NCBI GenBank assembly: GCA_011009095.1
Contig: VTPC01004094.1
Location: 115,335-179,334 of the forward strand
DNA: 64,000 bases
Source of the DNA: Ignelater luminosus
Taxonomy: Eukaryota > Arthropoda > Insecta > Coleoptera > Elateridae
Direction of reading: 5' to 3'
The stretch's first letter is position 1. Every line of letters begins with the position of its first letter. The position numbers and the translations under genes were made by a program. The notes under the pieces are model-generated. The model did no database searches. It saw only the letters and a program-made list of their open reading frames with translations, and was not told where the DNA came from. Below are positions 21,301-34,800 of this stretch, piece by piece.

Positions 21301-24300
21301 TTTGTACTTTCCATAACAAATTATAAGGACGAAGCAATTTTAGAAAATAACGAATCTTCGGGTTTTTATGTGATTGAGAAAAGTTTGTTAATGCGTTGCT
21401 AGGTAAGAATTTAGTGTTTTATAAATATGCATCCCTTCTATATTAATTTTTATCTCGTTTCCAAAAAATCAAAGTCTTCAAATGGAATCAATATGAATGG
21501 TAGACTTTCGATGGAAAATGATAAAAACCTCCGTTCAATCAATATCAAAAACAATAAAACTTTATCTACTCAATAAAATAGATTATAATGTACATACCTG
21601 CCACTGTTCTAACTGCTGACTAAGTTCAACTTTCTGTTGAATTGCTTCTAATAATTGACTATTGGCCTGCATTAAATCAACTCTAGTTTTTGCTAATTCA
21701 ACCTCAGCTTTGTTTCTTCGACTCACGGCCTGGTCCCGTACCTCTCGTGCTTTGACAACGGCATCATCTTGTGCTAATGATGAATTCGAAGCATCCTGTC
21801 TTGCTCTGTCCCTTTCTTCTAAAGCAGCTCCTAATTCTACTTCGCATACCGATACCTACAAAATTCTAACATTTAATAAAATATGCAATTAGAAAATTAA
21901 AAAGACAAACCTTGCTTGTTAGCTCTCGAACGGTTTCTCCTCTTCTCGATAATTCTAGATCTCTTTCTTGTATATCTCTCCTAGCTTGCTCTAATCTTTC
22001 AAGTAATCTAACAACATCCGTATCTAGTACTAAACTAACTAATTCTTGTGCGACTTCGTGTAATAACCCAGCAGAAAACTGTTGATTGTCATCTAATGAA
22101 CTAGTTGAACAGTCAGAATGTAATCCCGAATCGTCGTCGTTGTGAGATTTAAGTTGTTGACATAACGATCTAAGTTGTCTATATACAGACATACATTCTT
22201 GAGAGAGGGTCGGCTCAGATACATCCATTTCTGCCAATAAAGATCGATGTTCACCTATTGTTATTGATAAATTAATATGTTTGTTAATTGTTAGTAACAT
22301 ATGATTTGTTCATTGTGACATTCAGGTTTAGAATAATTAGCTTTATGCATACTACAAGAATCATGCATTATCATGCCTACGTACAAGTAGAGAACAGGTA
22401 AGGAAAAAAGAAATAATCAAGTAATAAGAAAAATTCCTTTAAGGGCGTTTATGGAAAGAAGAATAAAAAGAATAAACATGGTCATATTTCTACCAACTGT
22501 GCTAATTGTTCACGCTATACCTACTGTTCGAGTCAGTGCGTCCAAAAGCCAAAGAGATACTAACCTTGTGCTTGTCGGTCTTTCGATTTGTTTAAACACT
22601 GCATTTTTAAGTGGAAGCTAGTCGATAAGGTAAAATTGAACTTTGGCAAATTTCTACACTAAATCAGGATTGGGGAAACGGAAAAATATATTTTTGGACA
22701 TGGCTGTGAGAACAACTGTAAAACTCTGAGGTACAAGCAGTGATGAATGTGGTATTGTAATTGTTAAACCAAATCAAGAACAGCAAGGATGCAAACCCCA
22801 TAGAAACTCTGAAAAAGGAAAATGAACTCGACTCGGTGATTTCTTTCCTTTGCATCCTCTTTAAGTTTTGTCATTGATATGCCACTAATTGTAAGTGATA
22901 TGAAGTGTATTTTTTGATTTCATAGAAGATTCTATTTCCATAGCAACGGAGACCAAAGCGTTTAAAGTTGGTGAAACACAGAATTTAAGTCACAATATCT
23001 TGAGAACCAGCGGATGTTAGCCAAAAATCTTTATAACCACCACGAGCCACGAAAGGTAGAAAACCACAAACGTCGATTGTATCTATGACGACGCTTTAAG
23101 AGGCCGGAAGAAAAGACCAAAGAATGTACCTATCCAAATTTGCTAGAACTAAATGTTGAAATGTGACCAAAGAGTATTGTTTTATTTGGGTATCTGTTGG
23201 AACCGTTGGAATCGATTTTTTTTAAATTTTAAGGTTTTGCCTCTAGAGAATATTAGCTGATATTGCAGTTTTACCAATCGAGCCAAATGAAAACTTTATA
23301 GATTTTTTGCTAAACAGAGGAAAAAAAATAATTCTTAGAGTCGCGTTTGCGTATGCGTCAACAGCAGACCTGTAACCAAATCTAAAGTGGGGATCAAGCC
23401 TCACATCTCGTGGAAGACTCTGTTGTAGGTTTAGAGGATTCTAAGAACTTAATGAAAAATGAGAAGGCCAAAATCGATGCCTAGAAGAATCAGAGATTGC
23501 TAAACATCAAAGAATCAACAACAAAATTCGAAACAAACACGTTTAAAGATCTACATATATATCTAACAGTATTGTTCAAACCGGGACCACACGACATAAA
23601 ATCTAAAACGTCATTGTTTACTTAAAACCACAAAGACTGTTGGCGATCATTGATGTAACGTCATCTTCAGCTTTGAGAAGATGTGTCTGGTAAAACTTGC
23701 TGTTTCCTACAAGTTTTGTAACTTTCTCGAAGTGTTGATTTAAATCTCGTATGAAACATATGGAAGGTTTCATTAATAGTTACATACATACAGCAGAAGA
23801 AGTGATCTTACTTGGATGGATGTTTTTCAAGATACCTAGGTGTGACTATAGTAATTATTCATGATAGCCAAATTCAGGAGGACCTCCAAAGTTTGGTCTG
23901 ACTTTTCTGAATGGCAGGAACTCGAATCAGTATAGAAATTACTGCTAGAATTCGATCATGTAAAAACCATAAGCACTAGTGCAAAAAGTCTTTAAAACTA
24001 AAAATACACGTAGGGATCCTTTAGCTTCAGCACTCTGCATATTAGTCGAGCAAGATAACTAATTTTAGATTTTTTTGTCAGTCAGTTAAAATAAGGCTTA
24101 CATAAGACGACTCTAAATCTGAAAATGTAACATAGTCCAAATATCTTTGAAGAAACACTTACTAAATATATTTTGCATGATAATATCTTCCATTCAAGTC
24201 AAGAGATTTTTTGACAGAAATTTGATACTAAAGTATTAAAAATGAAAAAAATCTATCCCTAACATGTAATAAGACGAAAAGTACAATAACTCACTGCAGG

Positions 24301-24988
24301 TCAAGAAATAGAAAACAAAGAGCAAGAAAGAAAAGAAAAGCAAGAAAGTAAAAATCAGAAGAATAAAAGAAAAGTAAAAAACCGTTAGCTACTAAAACAT
24401 CTCACTCTAAGCGTTAAAATAGTCATACACAAACTGCTTACCACTTAATCTATCTTCTATACTCAGCCTCTCTTGTGGTAAAGAATATTCTTTCAACGAT
24501 TGCTGGTACCGAATATCCTGCTCTCTAGCATGCCTTTCCAGAAGTAAAATTCTATCCGATGCTTCTTCCAGCGCTGTAGCAAGATTATCTCTTTCCGAAG
24601 CAGCCAAAAGTAATCGCCTTTCTAATTCGCTTTTCTTTTCAGATACTAAATCGAGCTCGTCTCTTAAACTATCAACACTGCTCATGTGTTCATGTAGATT
24701 TGATTTTCCAACGGCGCATTGTTCTCTAAGATTATGAATTTCTAATTGTAATTGAGACTCTAAGGCGGCTGCTTCTTTCAGTTGCGTCGTTAATCGCGTA
24801 TTTTGAGCGTTCAGCTCTGAGACTAGATTTCCTTTTTCTCGTTCCCATTGTTTTAGGGTGGCATCTTTGGCAGCTAGTTTCGTTGTTAATTCAGCTATAT
24901 CGTTTTGTAATTCTAAAATTCGAGCATCGTATTCAGATTCTGCGGATGCTAACTTTCGTTTAAGGAGGTGTCGATCCTGTTCTAAGGC
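18203..24988 (-). CDS. BicDR: Bicaudal-D-related protein (BicDR/BICDL family), 3' four exons
   Basis: Four minus-strand exons (24442-24988, 21911-22254, 21598-21855, 18203-18340) splice in frame into 428 residues. They are almost entirely coiled coil and align in order with BICD-family-like cargo adaptors. The matches include ALEQDRHLLKRKL, then QNTRLTTQLKEAAALESQL and LREQCAVGKSNLHEHM, then the SGLHSDCSTSSLDD acidic/Ser patch after VYRQLRSLCQQL, and a basic C-terminus ending RRRLLRFFQR. The family links dynein/dynactin to Rab6-type vesicles in the cytoplasm (family knowledge). The 5' exons, which should carry the AAxxG dynein-binding box, are missing from what I can see, so the gene probably starts far upstream, possibly beyond the window. 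Introns are 2187, 55 and 3257 bp. The reading frame is intact, so I consider it functional. Confidence 0.9.
18341..21597 (-). other. BicDR intron, nothing else seen
   Basis: 3257 bp between the last two exons. It contains only short frames without recognisable domains (for example 19395-19649 and 20769-20984). Confidence 0.6.
21598..21855 (-). CDS. BicDR: BicDR exon, C-terminal coiled coil
   Basis: 86 codons in phase 0. The acceptor is TTTGTAG|GTATCG and the donor is TGGCAG|GTATGT. It reads VSVCEVELGAALEERDRAR through VELSQQLEQWQ and is strongly heptad-patterned. Confidence 0.88.
21911..22254 (-). CDS. BicDR: BicDR exon with acidic/Ser patch
   Basis: The acceptor is ACAATAG|GTGAAC and the donor is AGCAAG|GTTTGT. 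It completes a Gly codon, then reads EHRSLLAEMDVSEP, then YRQLRSLCQQLKSHNDDDSG and RETVRELTSK at the end (GETVRELTSK in the sequence). Confidence 0.9.
22255..24441 (-). other. BicDR intron, nothing else seen
   Basis: 2187 bp between the first two visible exons. No domain, RNA gene or internal repeat match was noticed. Confidence 0.6.
24442..24988 (-). CDS. BicDR: BicDR exon, central coiled coil
   Basis: The acceptor on the minus strand is TTTATTTTTCAG ending at 24989 and the donor is AAGTG|GTAAGC at 24442/24441. It encodes 182 codons plus one base, from ALEQDRHLLKRKLASAESEY to SIEDRLS. A long heptad pattern is visible. Confidence 0.9.
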
Positions 24989-27900
24989 CTGAAAAATAAA
25001 AACCAAACATTTACATATTCACACGGCATAATTAGTAATAATTTGTTATGACAAAACAATAACAAAAAGCGGACTTGTTTTCTCCAAAATATGTAATTCA
25101 AATATTATGAACTTATGAAGGCAAACAACTTTTTTCTTTTATGGCTGTACAGTGTATATCCTGTTCAACAATTACTTTTACCTTTAAAATTAAAATTTAT
25201 TGTTCTTCTTTGGTGAATCAACATTACATTAATGAAAATTGCCATTTCATTTATGGAAAAGCAGCTGCTATTAATATTCTACTCACATCTAATTCTAGGA
25301 TAACAATTGAAAATCAATATACAGTAGTGGTTTAAGGTCACCTTTTTATGTTGACCATGTTGACCACTCCTAAAGAGGACTTATTTATGGTATCTAACTA
25401 AATATATTATTTAATTACGTGTTTGTGTGGGACTCTTGTCTGAAACCTTGTGCGTCACACACATAAATCTTCTTACACTATATTACAGTTTATGCATTAG
25501 GTTACATTTTCTTTATTGTTTAATTAAAAGTAAAAAAATTAGTTTGTGTCAAGGTTAATCATCATGTTATCCGGTGGAAGTCGAAAAAAGCTAACAATGT
25601 ACACTCTTATTTAAATATAAGTCTGTAGAAGCAAAACTGTTTGGGTTAATTTCTATTTCTTTTGATAACTTTGACCTAAAATTTTTTATTGATTTATTAA
25701 TCAGTCGTTGTGAGGTAAATAGGAACTACAATTAGTAGTGCAGTTAGCTATAACAGATTGTGTCTGAAAAATGCAGCAGTTCATTTACATTAATTTAGTA
25801 GGTAAGCATTAACCTGAAAATTGATTTCGTAATTATTTCTAAAAAATTCTGTATTTTATAAAGTACTATGTAATGTGTGTCACACAAGCGGCGAGAAAAT
25901 TATAATTATATGCATGGTGATTTCTTTATCACCATGATTAACATTTTTTGTTGTCTTATGAATACGTAATATATGGAGATGGACAAAGTACCTATATAAA
26001 AAAACTTTCATCTATTTCAGTAATAGAAGTTATGAGAAATTATTGTTTTGTATTGATATTGCGATTGCTGTGTTATGAAACCTTCGCTGTTGTAACAACT
26101 GTTGTTAACGTACAGAACTTATGACTCAGTAATTTCTTTTTATTTAATAAGTGACAGAAAAAAATATCTGTAAGGGTAAAATAAAGTCTTTGGTTTGCTA
26201 TTTTTTTGTTTCTGTAATATTTTCAATAATTCTCTCATCACTATCACTGTCATATATCTATTGTGAATTTTAATACCGTGGTTTCAAATAATTTATAAGG
26301 TACCAAATGATGAAAAGTAGATCTACAGAATTTTATCTTTCAACCCACAAAACTCAATGAGCAATATCAAAGTACAAACACACAGTTCTATAACTTAATT
26401 GCCTAATTCTCAAAGACACAAATTCTTAAACTTCAGTAGTCGCAATAACTTTTGCTCTATCCTGTATAAACAGTGTTCCATATTGATTACGCTTCAGATA
26501 TTATCTGCGATCTTTCTTCAAAATTTGATTGGTGGTAGCAAACACACGACGAATCTTATTGATAGTTTATTATCCCTAACAAAGACAAATTATTTTATTG
26601 ATCTCAGCTTTGGTTCAGGTTCTAAAGTATTGAAATCTAGCTCTGTTCTTAGTGTAATTAAAATCTAGTCTTACACTGTCCAAGTATCATCATAGGTTTA
26701 AACCGCCTTTCGATTTTTTATTTGCCTTTTTCTTTATATCCATTACTGGACATTGACAGTTTTCTCGTATACTCTTTTTGGCAAGCATCTACGGGATATT
26801 CTCCAAAGGACCTCAAATTATCAGAAGTGCTTAAACCCATATCTATAGAAATCTCTTGAAAGAAATACTAAACACTTAAAAATATACATTTAAACTGTAG
26901 GAAAATAAACCTATACGAAGCACGTCATTTGAAGTTACAAAAGCATTTCTGAAGGTAAAAGGTACCACTGACCGAATTCAACTCAAAATGAAGATATCGT
27001 GAATGTTTCCAAATGAGAATTTATGTGAATGTAAGTGCTGTCTTGGTAGCTATGCTCAAATGCAAGCAATTATGTTTGAATCGATATTTAAGACAGTTCT
27101 CGATTTTCTAAGTGTCGGATAGCTAGCATTTCTGTTGTAACCACTCACATCAAGATCGAACTGATTTTTTTGGAAGGTCTTCGGCGCTTAGTAAAACCAC
27201 GCCAACGATATTGTTCTTACTATCAAGACCACCCAAAATTCGTTCTTCTTTTTATTTCTCTCATTGCTGTTATGATAATGATATTTAAAGATCTTATAGT
27301 CCTTCCAGTTTTAATTTATTAAGATCTAGATTCAATGATTCTTAAATATGAGGCGGAAGTGATTTGGGAAATTCTGTGTCCAAATTTAGTCATCGTCAGA
27401 AACAATGGAAAAGGTTTTAGTTTTCGATGAGTTATGACCTTTCCAAGACAAAATTAATGTGGAGAGCTAAAAAGTCGATTTGAAATGGTAGAATTAGCCT
27501 CCTCAGTGTATTTTGCATTGTAAATCTATTGTTGATGTTTAAATTCCCAGACACGTAAATTTTATTTAGAAGAGGATTTGTGTGCTGCATTTGTTTTATA
27601 AATCTGTTTTCCTTCGAATTTGTTAAAGCTTAAAAGTGAGTAAGTAATAGTTTCGTTTTTAATCAGAGCCAGTCCTGCATATGATCTTCGAAACTCGATG
27701 CTATGAAAGATATAAAATTAAGAAAAGTACAAGATTATGTTCCTAATGGGAGCGCTTATAAAAATGACTCGTATCAGCTATTCATAACTCCAAATAGTCT
27801 GGATCGGGATGTACCGAAGATTACTACGTACCTTCAGGTCACAGTAAATAATCCAATGGATATAAAGAATTCCAGGAAATCTAGAGAACTAGAAACAATA

Positions 27901-30900
27901 CGTATGCACATGCCAAAGCAGCAACATCAATATTTTAACATACAAACTCCGAAGATAACCATGGTAGTAAAGTGACTACAGGATTGAAAGTATTAAACAA
28001 TTCAGGTACTTAAAAAGTTGTTTTAATGACGATAATAGGTGTACCAGAGATAATGAAGAAACATGAATACAATAATACCAGAAGCATTGTGTTATAACGA
28101 GGCAAAATCAGAAAAAGCCACTAACTTCAAGAGATTTTTGGGATCACATGAAGAAGCATTGTACAACCTACAACAATATTGTTGTTCAATATCCCTTATT
28201 AGAAGAAAATATTTGAAAAATTGTATGGTATCGATTAATAATAATTAGCTGGACGGTATGAAGTATGAGAAATATGCTACTTATGCAAACAGACAAAACG
28301 ATAGATTTAACTAGATTTTCTGAGATGAATAGGGACATCCAAAGAAGGTGGATGTAACAAGTAAATAAAGTTAACATAAAACAGACTGAAAACCAGAAAT
28401 ATTTAGAAAGTTATTGAACGGAAGTACAAAATAACTCAAGACTCATGAGAGTTAAAACAATTGAAAAAGAGACCTTATCATAGAGAAACATGCAGAAACA
28501 ACAAACATAAAAAAATGTTTAAGTAAATTGAACTATAAAATGCGGAAGAGAAGGATAAGGAAGTCTATACGTATTACATTATTTAAAACATACCTATCTA
28601 ATGATAAGTAAATGTATTGATACAAAATTGCTCTTAAAAACCATGTCTTGCCAATTTCCGTTTACTTAAGTCCTTGAAGGGAATGCACTTTTCAATTTTC
28701 ACAGCTTGTTTTGCACAAGTACACGTAATATGAAAATGACCCAGATTTCTAACTATTGTAAATTGCTACAGACATCAAAAAACTAAAATTCTATTCAGTA
28801 AAAAGTTTACAGTTAAATTGAACCTTTCATTAATTGATTGATCATTTCTAAGGCAGAACATACAATCTATCGACATTTCCTTTTAAATGCAACACTTGAA
28901 AGCAACTGGACAGTGCATTTTATAACGAATAATCTAATTCACTTTTAATACATAAAAATAGAAAACTAAATCATAAGAGAGGAAAAAACCATTACAATCA
29001 AATGTTACAAAGAAAATATAATAATAAAAAAAGTGCCTAAAAAAGTTGACTGTACTAAATACCTAATAAAAAATTATGTAAAAAAAGAAGTTAAGGAAGT
29101 ACAGTCCTTGAGCCTTGACGAACAAAGACTTCAAGAAGCGAAATCAAAAAGGAACAGGATGCACGGTCAATGGATAGATATGTTTTGCAAAACTATTTTT
29201 TTCACAACATAGTACTTGAATTTACTACTGTGTTTTGTTGTTAATTTCTATTTGCTAATTTGTTAATTTTTCAATTGTTTGTTTCAATTGTTATTCTTCA
29301 TGTTGGTGTCGAATATTAATTGTAAAATGATTGTAATTAGCATTTTAGAAAAACGTAGTTTTCACGGTATTTTGCATAACGAAAGAGAATTCTAACACTG
29401 TAGCTATTAATGTGATTGTGAGCAACATTTTGTTTCCGCAATTTTGGTTGTCAGTTGTTACGATTCATTATTATGAATGCGGTAATACAATTTACTTTCA
29501 AAATTTAATCTCTACAATGAGTATGTGGCATGTTAAGATAAAAATACTATTGATAGTAATCGAGTTAAATAACAATCATCGGCAGCGCAGGTGTTCAAAG
29601 AGCGTTTTATACTATGGGTGAGAGTTGTATAGTAGGTATATGTGCGTGTACTCTCTTTTGCATTCTTTTGTTTAATATGTAATATTATAGGCCATTCACG
29701 TACCTATTGTAACAAAGTATAACTCTAGCAAGCGTGTTGGTTTTATTCATATTGGTTTGCGGGTGACAGTTTGCCATTGTGAAAAGAATTAAATCAGTGT
29801 AGTAAAAATTTCTTTTTTTAAGTACTAGTTTTCACATTAAGATCTTTAAACTGGGGCTTTTATAGTGATTACGTACCCAGGAAAGGTAACTTTAGTCATT
29901 TTTCTGAAATGAATACGCCCACTCGGAAATATATTGAAAGTGCAAGGCGTTTATATAACATTGCAGAAAATTATCTATGAAACTGGAGCAAAGTTTATTA
30001 GAAAAAGTTAGTAATACATGCGAGAATTGTTGGATGAATAATAATCTATTACACATTTGAACAAAAAAAAATAATAACATCTAACCTTCTGAAACTGTTT
30101 CTCGATTCTAAGAAGTTACGTATAATTCGTGATTTAGAATTTCAAACTTCGTTAATCATTTTTTAATAGAATAAAGTATCTCCACATGCGGTATAATTTC
30201 AAAAACGCTCGCTCATATTTATCAATGCAGTATTTTGACCTGATTTTAAACGAATCTTACTGTCACGCAACTCTTACTGTCTGTTTCTCTGAGTTTCTCG
30301 TATTGATTAATAAAGAAGATAACAGTTAACTTTATTCTATTGTAGCAATAAGTGGCAGGAATGGCAAGAACATGAATACTGGTTTTTTAACACAAAAAAC
30401 TTTTTTCTCTTTATTTCGATTTGTTGTTTATCTATTTTGTTGTATGATGTTCTTTGAAACATGTTTTCGCTTTTTTATCTCCTGTTGGATGTGAATAAAT
30501 AAATAGATTGTTGAGAACACTTTAAATTACTTATTGCATATATTCTAGGTACTGTACTTCTGCCTATTTTATTTTGATTTTTAATTTTTTGTTATATTTT
30601 CCAAATTTGCTAATTCTGGTGGTTAAAATTTGTGGTTTAGTTAAATTAGCTGAATTAATTAATTGTATATTAAGTAAACTCGATAGTGAAGAATTCACAT
30701 TGCAAGATTCTGTATTAATTTAATGATCTTAGTCGATACAATCTGACAGTGTTATCGCTTTGTAAGCAAAGTATCAATGTAACTACGGCAGATGTATTGT
30801 AATTGATTTTCAAACCATTCTGATACATCGTGAAAGCTCAATGAAGGCAGATGTAGCTGACAAAACGACAAAGATACCCCTTTTAAAAAAGAAAATTAGT

Positions 30901-31049
30901 TAAGATTGGGATTAACTTATCTCTAATGTCTCAGGGCATGGCACACAGATGATCCATAAGTGCTTCTTTTAACAGTTTAATTTACAATAGCAAGCTTTTG
31001 TGGCTTAGCATTACTGTCGACAAAACAATCTTGGCGCTACTGGCACAAT
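24989..31049. other. No gene seen
   Basis: AT-rich stretch, probably intron or 5' flank of BicDR. Frames at 26399-26668, 27703-27975 and 28063-28248 are open but show no recognisable motif, codon pattern or splice-site support. Confidence 0.45.
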
Positions 31050-31886
31050 TACTCAGAAAGTTAAAATAACATGTCTAGAGCTATCAATGATACTAGAGGG
31101 GTACCACAAGGTTCTTTAGCAAATCTACAAACAATCAACTATTACCGCCAATAAAAGTTAACGAAACTGAATATATACCTGTTCTCGAAAAAGCAAAGAA
31201 TTTAGGACTAATTGTAAGGCGATACCCTTAGATTTAAAAAACAAGTATTTAACTATATACGGAAAGCCTATTGTAGCTTAAAGCTACTGTATCTACATAT
31301 TGAATATCTTAGTAAAGAATGAGAAATATTGCTACATTTGAGCTTTTGGGCACCGGTGTACAGACCTTGTCTTGTTCAAAACGGGTGTTTACGATTTATC
31401 TACAGATTTCGCAAATTTGAACATATTTCTCATATGCTAAAAGAAACGGGTTGGCCTGCTATGTGTGACCGTAGATACTTACAAACAGTTCCATTGTACC
31501 GTAAGATAGTTAATGATAGACACCCATCTTATTTATAAAACAAGATCCGATTCAGAATGGACGTACATAACATAAACTTAGGGGACTTGTTGTTGATATT
31601 CAAGCATAACTCAAGCATAAAAAGTTTTAACTGTCAAAAAGCTGACATGACATACCAGTCATATTGTTTTATTTTCTTTTTTTTTTTGTTAATATTATTA
31701 GTGTATTAATTTACAAATTGCATTATCCAATTTATTTTTTTTTTTTCTTAAATATTCTGCTTATTGACGCTGACCTCAGTTCAAACAAGGGGAGAGTGGA
31801 AGACCAGCATTGCTGAACTCCCTCCTTGAGGTTTTTGATGCACTGTATTTCAGAACAAATAAACTATTATTATTATTATTATTACT
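31050..31886 (+). pseudogene. Non-LTR retrotransposon, 5'-truncated 3' part ending in (ATT)n
   Basis: On the plus strand a short RGVPQGSL-like piece (31094-31115, RGTTRF frame-broken) is followed by IKVNETEYIPVLEKAKNLGL (31155-31215) and, in another frame, CLVQNGCLRFIYRFRKFEHI (31365-31430). LKETGWPAMCDRRYLQTVPL and YRKIVNDRHPSYL follow, then NKIRFRMDVHNINLR. This order is that of the C-terminal half of Jockey/CR1-like reverse transcriptase genes after the catalytic motif. After about 230 bp of untranslated sequence it ends in AATAAACT(ATT)n at 31858-31886. A simple-repeat tail at the 3' end is typical of these LINEs. Several frameshifts and stops make it inactive. Confidence 0.75.
31865..31886 (+). 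repeat. (ATT)n microsatellite at LINE 3' end
   Basis: Seven ATT units directly after AATAAACT, forming the tail of the LINE fragment. Confidence 0.85.
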
Positions 31887-34800
31887 ATCCTGGCTGCAAC
31901 ATTCTTTTCGAGATATTCAGAATAATATAATCATATTTGCTGTAGAGTATAATAAGCTTTTTCTGGCTATGCAAAGCAAGTAAACCTCCTCATACCATAA
32001 TTAATTTTTTCGGAAAAGTTTCTCGTACCTATTCGTGTTCATTAATGTAGGACACATTCTGAATAAAAAGGCATTTGGCGCAATTTTTATCGCTAATCTA
32101 TCTGCACCTCTTTTTGGCATTACACCCAACTCAATTAATGGCTCGTCGGCTCGACTCTTTTTCTATCATGTGTGATCGCTACATCTTTGGTTATTCTACT
32201 AAGATAATTGCTATCCTATGGAAGGTAAGAGTTATTTGTCTGTAATGAATTTTATTAGGGTATATTACTGTCTTGATCATTTTAGTAACTTATTTAGTTA
32301 ATTTATAATAATTCAACACATACTTTTCTAAACAATTAAAGATTATTACTGTTGTATAGAAGGACAGACATAAATTAATCTTAGAGCTCGTGTGATCCTG
32401 TTTGAAACAAAATTTGATTCTAGTAAAATAAATAACTGCACAATGGCGTAACTATAATTTCTCCTGTTCCTTCTATTTTTAATCAAATTCAAGTTAGTTG
32501 TTAAACTACTTGATCCTAATTAATCTAGGGTATATTTTATTTAAAAAGTTAAAAGTTAAAAAGTGATTCAGTTAGATATAACTTAATTCACTTATTTATG
32601 ATCATTGAAAATTGATAAGACTAAATTCAATTTAATTCGAGTTGCACCATTGATCCTTATGTTACGGATTCACCTATTCATTTAGTTATTCTGATTACAA
32701 CTTCAAATGCAGTATAGTGAAATGTTGTGCCTACGCTATGTTATGGTGATGAAAGTAATGAATAAGACGATTAACTGTAGGTTAAGCTTTAAGCCTTCAA
32801 AAGTGGAACACTTGCTGATGAATTTTTTTTCTGAAAGCCAGCCATAGGCACCCATGGTGTAAACAACACAAGTCTTCCCGTTTCTTTTTTAATAATGACA
32901 ATGAAATTGGCCATTTTAGGTATAGAGTAGTAGAAATGCTTTTACAACTACACTCCAAGGTATTAGATGGAAGAAGATATCCACGATGGTTGAAAAATGC
33001 TCCTGCTCATTGTGATTAGTCACTAAGTATCAATTTCGGGGAAAGAATCCTCTTGTCGTTTCTCGTTATTAAAGCAAAATGTGTAAAATTGAATTTTGGC
33101 CATTTTACTTTTAATTGGGAAGCTCACTAACGGGCGTCTGTGGATGGCATTTCTACAAGTATAGATGGATAGATAGCTTTGTGGTCCCTACAAACAGAAG
33201 CCCTGCTTCTCCAAGAAACTAGAAGTTTCTGGTTGTAAGCAAACAGACGCAGCTTTGAGAAGTTCGTTAAAAAAAGTTTTTGGAGATGCTTTTAATTAGA
33301 CCTATCGTCTTTTGCCGAATTTTCTAAGCACTTTAATTGTATTTCATCTGAATGGGATATCTAGAAGAGTATAAACATGAAAATTGATCTCTAATGTTCA
33401 GACACATTATTGTGACGACGTAGGCGTTTGGAACTTATAATTTGGACATTAATTTGATAGTAGCTACAATAGGAATATTTTCTCCATAAAAGGAAGTAAA
33501 ATATCATACATTAGGAATGACTAAAAGTTAAAACACTTTCATTATTTAGCTATACAGCAGTCTAGTGTGAAATACGAGTACATATGGAAAAATCTGCAAT
33601 GTCGGAAATTCCACCGACTTTCCTGATCCTACCAAATTTGAATAAAATGAGAGGAGAATGTATACAATCTTTTTTGTATTTTGCGATTGTTGGAACATTA
33701 TACTTATTCTAAACACAATTTTCGTAAAATACCTTGGAATCCTACTCGATCTCATTTTGTCAAAACTTTATTAGATACGTACTGTTTAATTATCTCGTGG
33801 TATAAGCAGCAAGTAGCTATTAAAATCTACGATAATATTTATATTTACGCGAAACATTCCGTACACGCACACCTTATACCGACTTATTGTTCATTATAAT
33901 AATATAGAAGTTGATTGTTGGTTTTCATATCAATGAATCAATATCAATTAACTTGTTTATGAAAATATTGGACTATTTTATTCACGCTTTACGAAAAAAT
34001 GGAAAATGCTTTATAATAAAATCAATTTCATTGTATCGAGTTTAAACTAATACCCACTTCACACACTGTAGGCAGGCTTTTTGATAATAAAAGTTGAAAT
34101 TGCCCAGTTATTACTATTTCTGATTAATTCCCTATAATAACAAATTTCAAATTATTGTCTGTCTCTTGCTTTATAATCGAAACTTTTACAATGATATAAA
34201 CTTCCGATGGTTTCAGCAATGCCCACCCATACTGCACCGGAAACATGTGCGTTAGGGAATAATAGTGATTATTTTGTTAGGTGGGTATTGGGAAACACGA
34301 AATTCTTTAATTCTCATATTATATACATTTAAAAAAGGAACAACTTTGCTGTTACTAAATTTCAGGTGAGTCATATTTAAATTATACAAACAAATTAAAA
34401 AGTTATTTTAGGAATGTTTATGTAAAATTATTTAGAAATTAATTAAAAGTTTTCTGAGGAAAAATCTATGTTACGGTTACATTACAGACAAATTTTGTGT
34501 TATTTTGATTCTCTCTTTTAAATGAGGGCATAGAAACAAATAACCTTTAATGGTGATTGGAATCAATCAAAAAACTGTCATTGGCGGTCTTGACCAGCCA
34601 TTTGCAAGATGGGTAATTCCAGTTACCGTCAGTACTTCCCACTAATTATAAAAGCAACGTAACCAAAACGAATAAATGTTCAAAAATAAGTAATATTTTT
34701 TCTCCTAATGTATTTATTAAAGAAAAAACTATGCATCTGTTTTTTATTTCCGGTTCTTCAACAAAAAGAGTTATCAGAGCTTAAACACAGTTGTGTTACA

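Noticed and set aside
27703..28248. Two consecutive plus-strand frames of 90 and 61 residues
   Set aside because: No motif and no splice signals linking them.
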